This document shows, one piece after another, positions 63,565 to 64,000 of a DNA stretch of 64,000 nt. The DNA lies in contig NZ_PXWF02000310.1 of NCBI RefSeq assembly GCF_003011895.2, positions 1 through 64,000 on the forward strand, written 5' to 3'. This DNA comes from Massilia glaciei. Lineage in GTDB: Bacteria > Pseudomonadota > Gammaproteobacteria > Burkholderiales > Burkholderiaceae_D. The stretch's first letter is position 1; every line of letters begins with the position of its first letter. Both the position numbers and the translations under genes were made by a program. The notes below the pieces were generated by a model, which worked only from the letters and a program-made list of their open reading frames with translations, had not been told where the DNA came from and ran no database searches.

Positions 63565-64000
63565 ATGCGCCGCAAATCCTACCTGCACACCACACCGAGC
63601 CGCTGGGGCCCGCTGCTGGTGGCGACCGCCTCGAGCTGGTGGTACATGCTGCATCTGGGCGCGATCTCGCTGGTGATGGCGTTTTCGCCGACCACCTACA
63701 ACAAGGAGAACCGGCGCGCCACCTCGCGCCACCTGTACATCGGCCTGTGGCAGGTGCTGCCCTGGTTCACCATGCTGTCGGCGCTGGTGAGCCTGGTGCT
63801 GATCCGGATCGTGGTCGTCAGCGCGCTCAGTTATGGTCTGTCGCGCTACGCGCTCGAGATGGTGGTGCGGGTGCTGGTGCTCGAACTCATTCCGCTGTCG
63901 GCGGCGATGTTCGTGGCGCTGCGCGCCGGGCTCGCGTTCAACCCGCGCGACGCGCTCGCCGTGGCGGTGGCCACGGCCGACTCGAAGGAGGCGGCGGCCA
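63565..64000 (+). CDS. MlaE-type ABC transporter permease or related membrane protein (partial)
   Basis: The first 145 residues are visible; the gene runs off the right edge. It contains three hydrophobic helices (SSWWYMLHLGAISLVMAF, VLPWFTMLSALVSLVLIRI, VVRVLVLELIPLSAAMFVAL) with the phrase LIPLSAAMFVALRAG, which resembles the MlaE permease family of lipid transporters (consensus around VLxRELxPVLTAL). It starts 19 bases after relA. Confidence 0.6.
   Translation, partial: MRRKSYLHTTPSRWGPLLVATASSWWYMLHLGAISLVMAFSPTTYNKENRRATSRHLYIGLWQVLPWFTMLSALVSLVLIRIVVVSALSYGLSRYALEMVVRVLVLELIPLSAAMFVALRAGLAFNPRDALAVAVATADSKEAAA

Overview
The window looks like chromosomal DNA of a high-GC betaproteobacterium, most likely an Oxalobacteraceae member of the Massilia/Duganella/Janthinobacterium type. 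That placement is inferred from gene content: an aryl polyene locus, ETF-ubiquinone oxidoreductase, a DUF3460 protein, 3-hydroxybutyrate metabolism and many large sensor kinases. No rRNA is present to confirm it. Genes are densely packed with frequent 4-base ATGA/GTGA overlaps. The high GC content creates very long antisense open frames over recBCD and other genes, which are not listed.

Layout. 1-7.2 kb is regulatory: the N-terminal part of a poly-HAMP kinase (cut by the left edge), a LuxR-type regulator without a synthase, a small convergent HTH protein, a short ORF with a perfect Shine-Dalgarno, and a CHASE-PAS hybrid histidine kinase. 7.2-19 kb holds a decayed recC fragment, an unusual GH64/thaumatin-like protein with a propeller-like tail, and the recC-recB-recD operon. 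19-24 kb carries small housekeeping genes (VOC, YdcF-like, PBP7-type peptidase, GNAT, YcbK-like, DUF378) and an 840-base stretch without a convincing gene. 24-30.2 kb is a copper locus: a CusR/CusS-type two-component pair, then a His/Met-rich small protein, a TolC-like channel, a multicopper oxidase and a CusF-like chaperone, with a palindromic candidate CusR box. 30.3-34.5 kb has an odd tRNA-like element, DUF3460, ETF-QO, an SDR and a thioesterase.

34.5-51.5 kb is the centrepiece: a 19-gene, apparently single-strand operon for an aryl polyene (APE) pigment. It encodes ketosynthases, a chain-length-factor-like protein, two acyl carrier proteins, a ketoreductase, dehydratases, an ACP ligase fused to a dehydratase domain, an aromatic ammonia-lyase for the aryl head, two acyltransferases, a glycosyltransferase, thioesterase, LolA-like carrier, MMPL exporter, DUF3261 lipoprotein, a phosphopantetheinyl transferase, and a flavin enzyme carrying halogenase signatures. 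Together these could make, decorate and export a membrane-anchored polyene whose aromatic head may be halogenated.

51.5-64 kb returns to general metabolism: YjdM, a frameshifted nudK, a PAS-LuxR regulator divergent from a 3-oxoacid CoA-transferase pair, a lipoprotein flanked by inverted terminator-like sequences, a BlaI/BlaR1-type pair with a candidate operator, DctA, a large hairpin repeat, 3-hydroxybutyrate dehydrogenase, an alpha/beta hydrolase, a RidA-family protein, RelA and the start of an MlaE-type permease.
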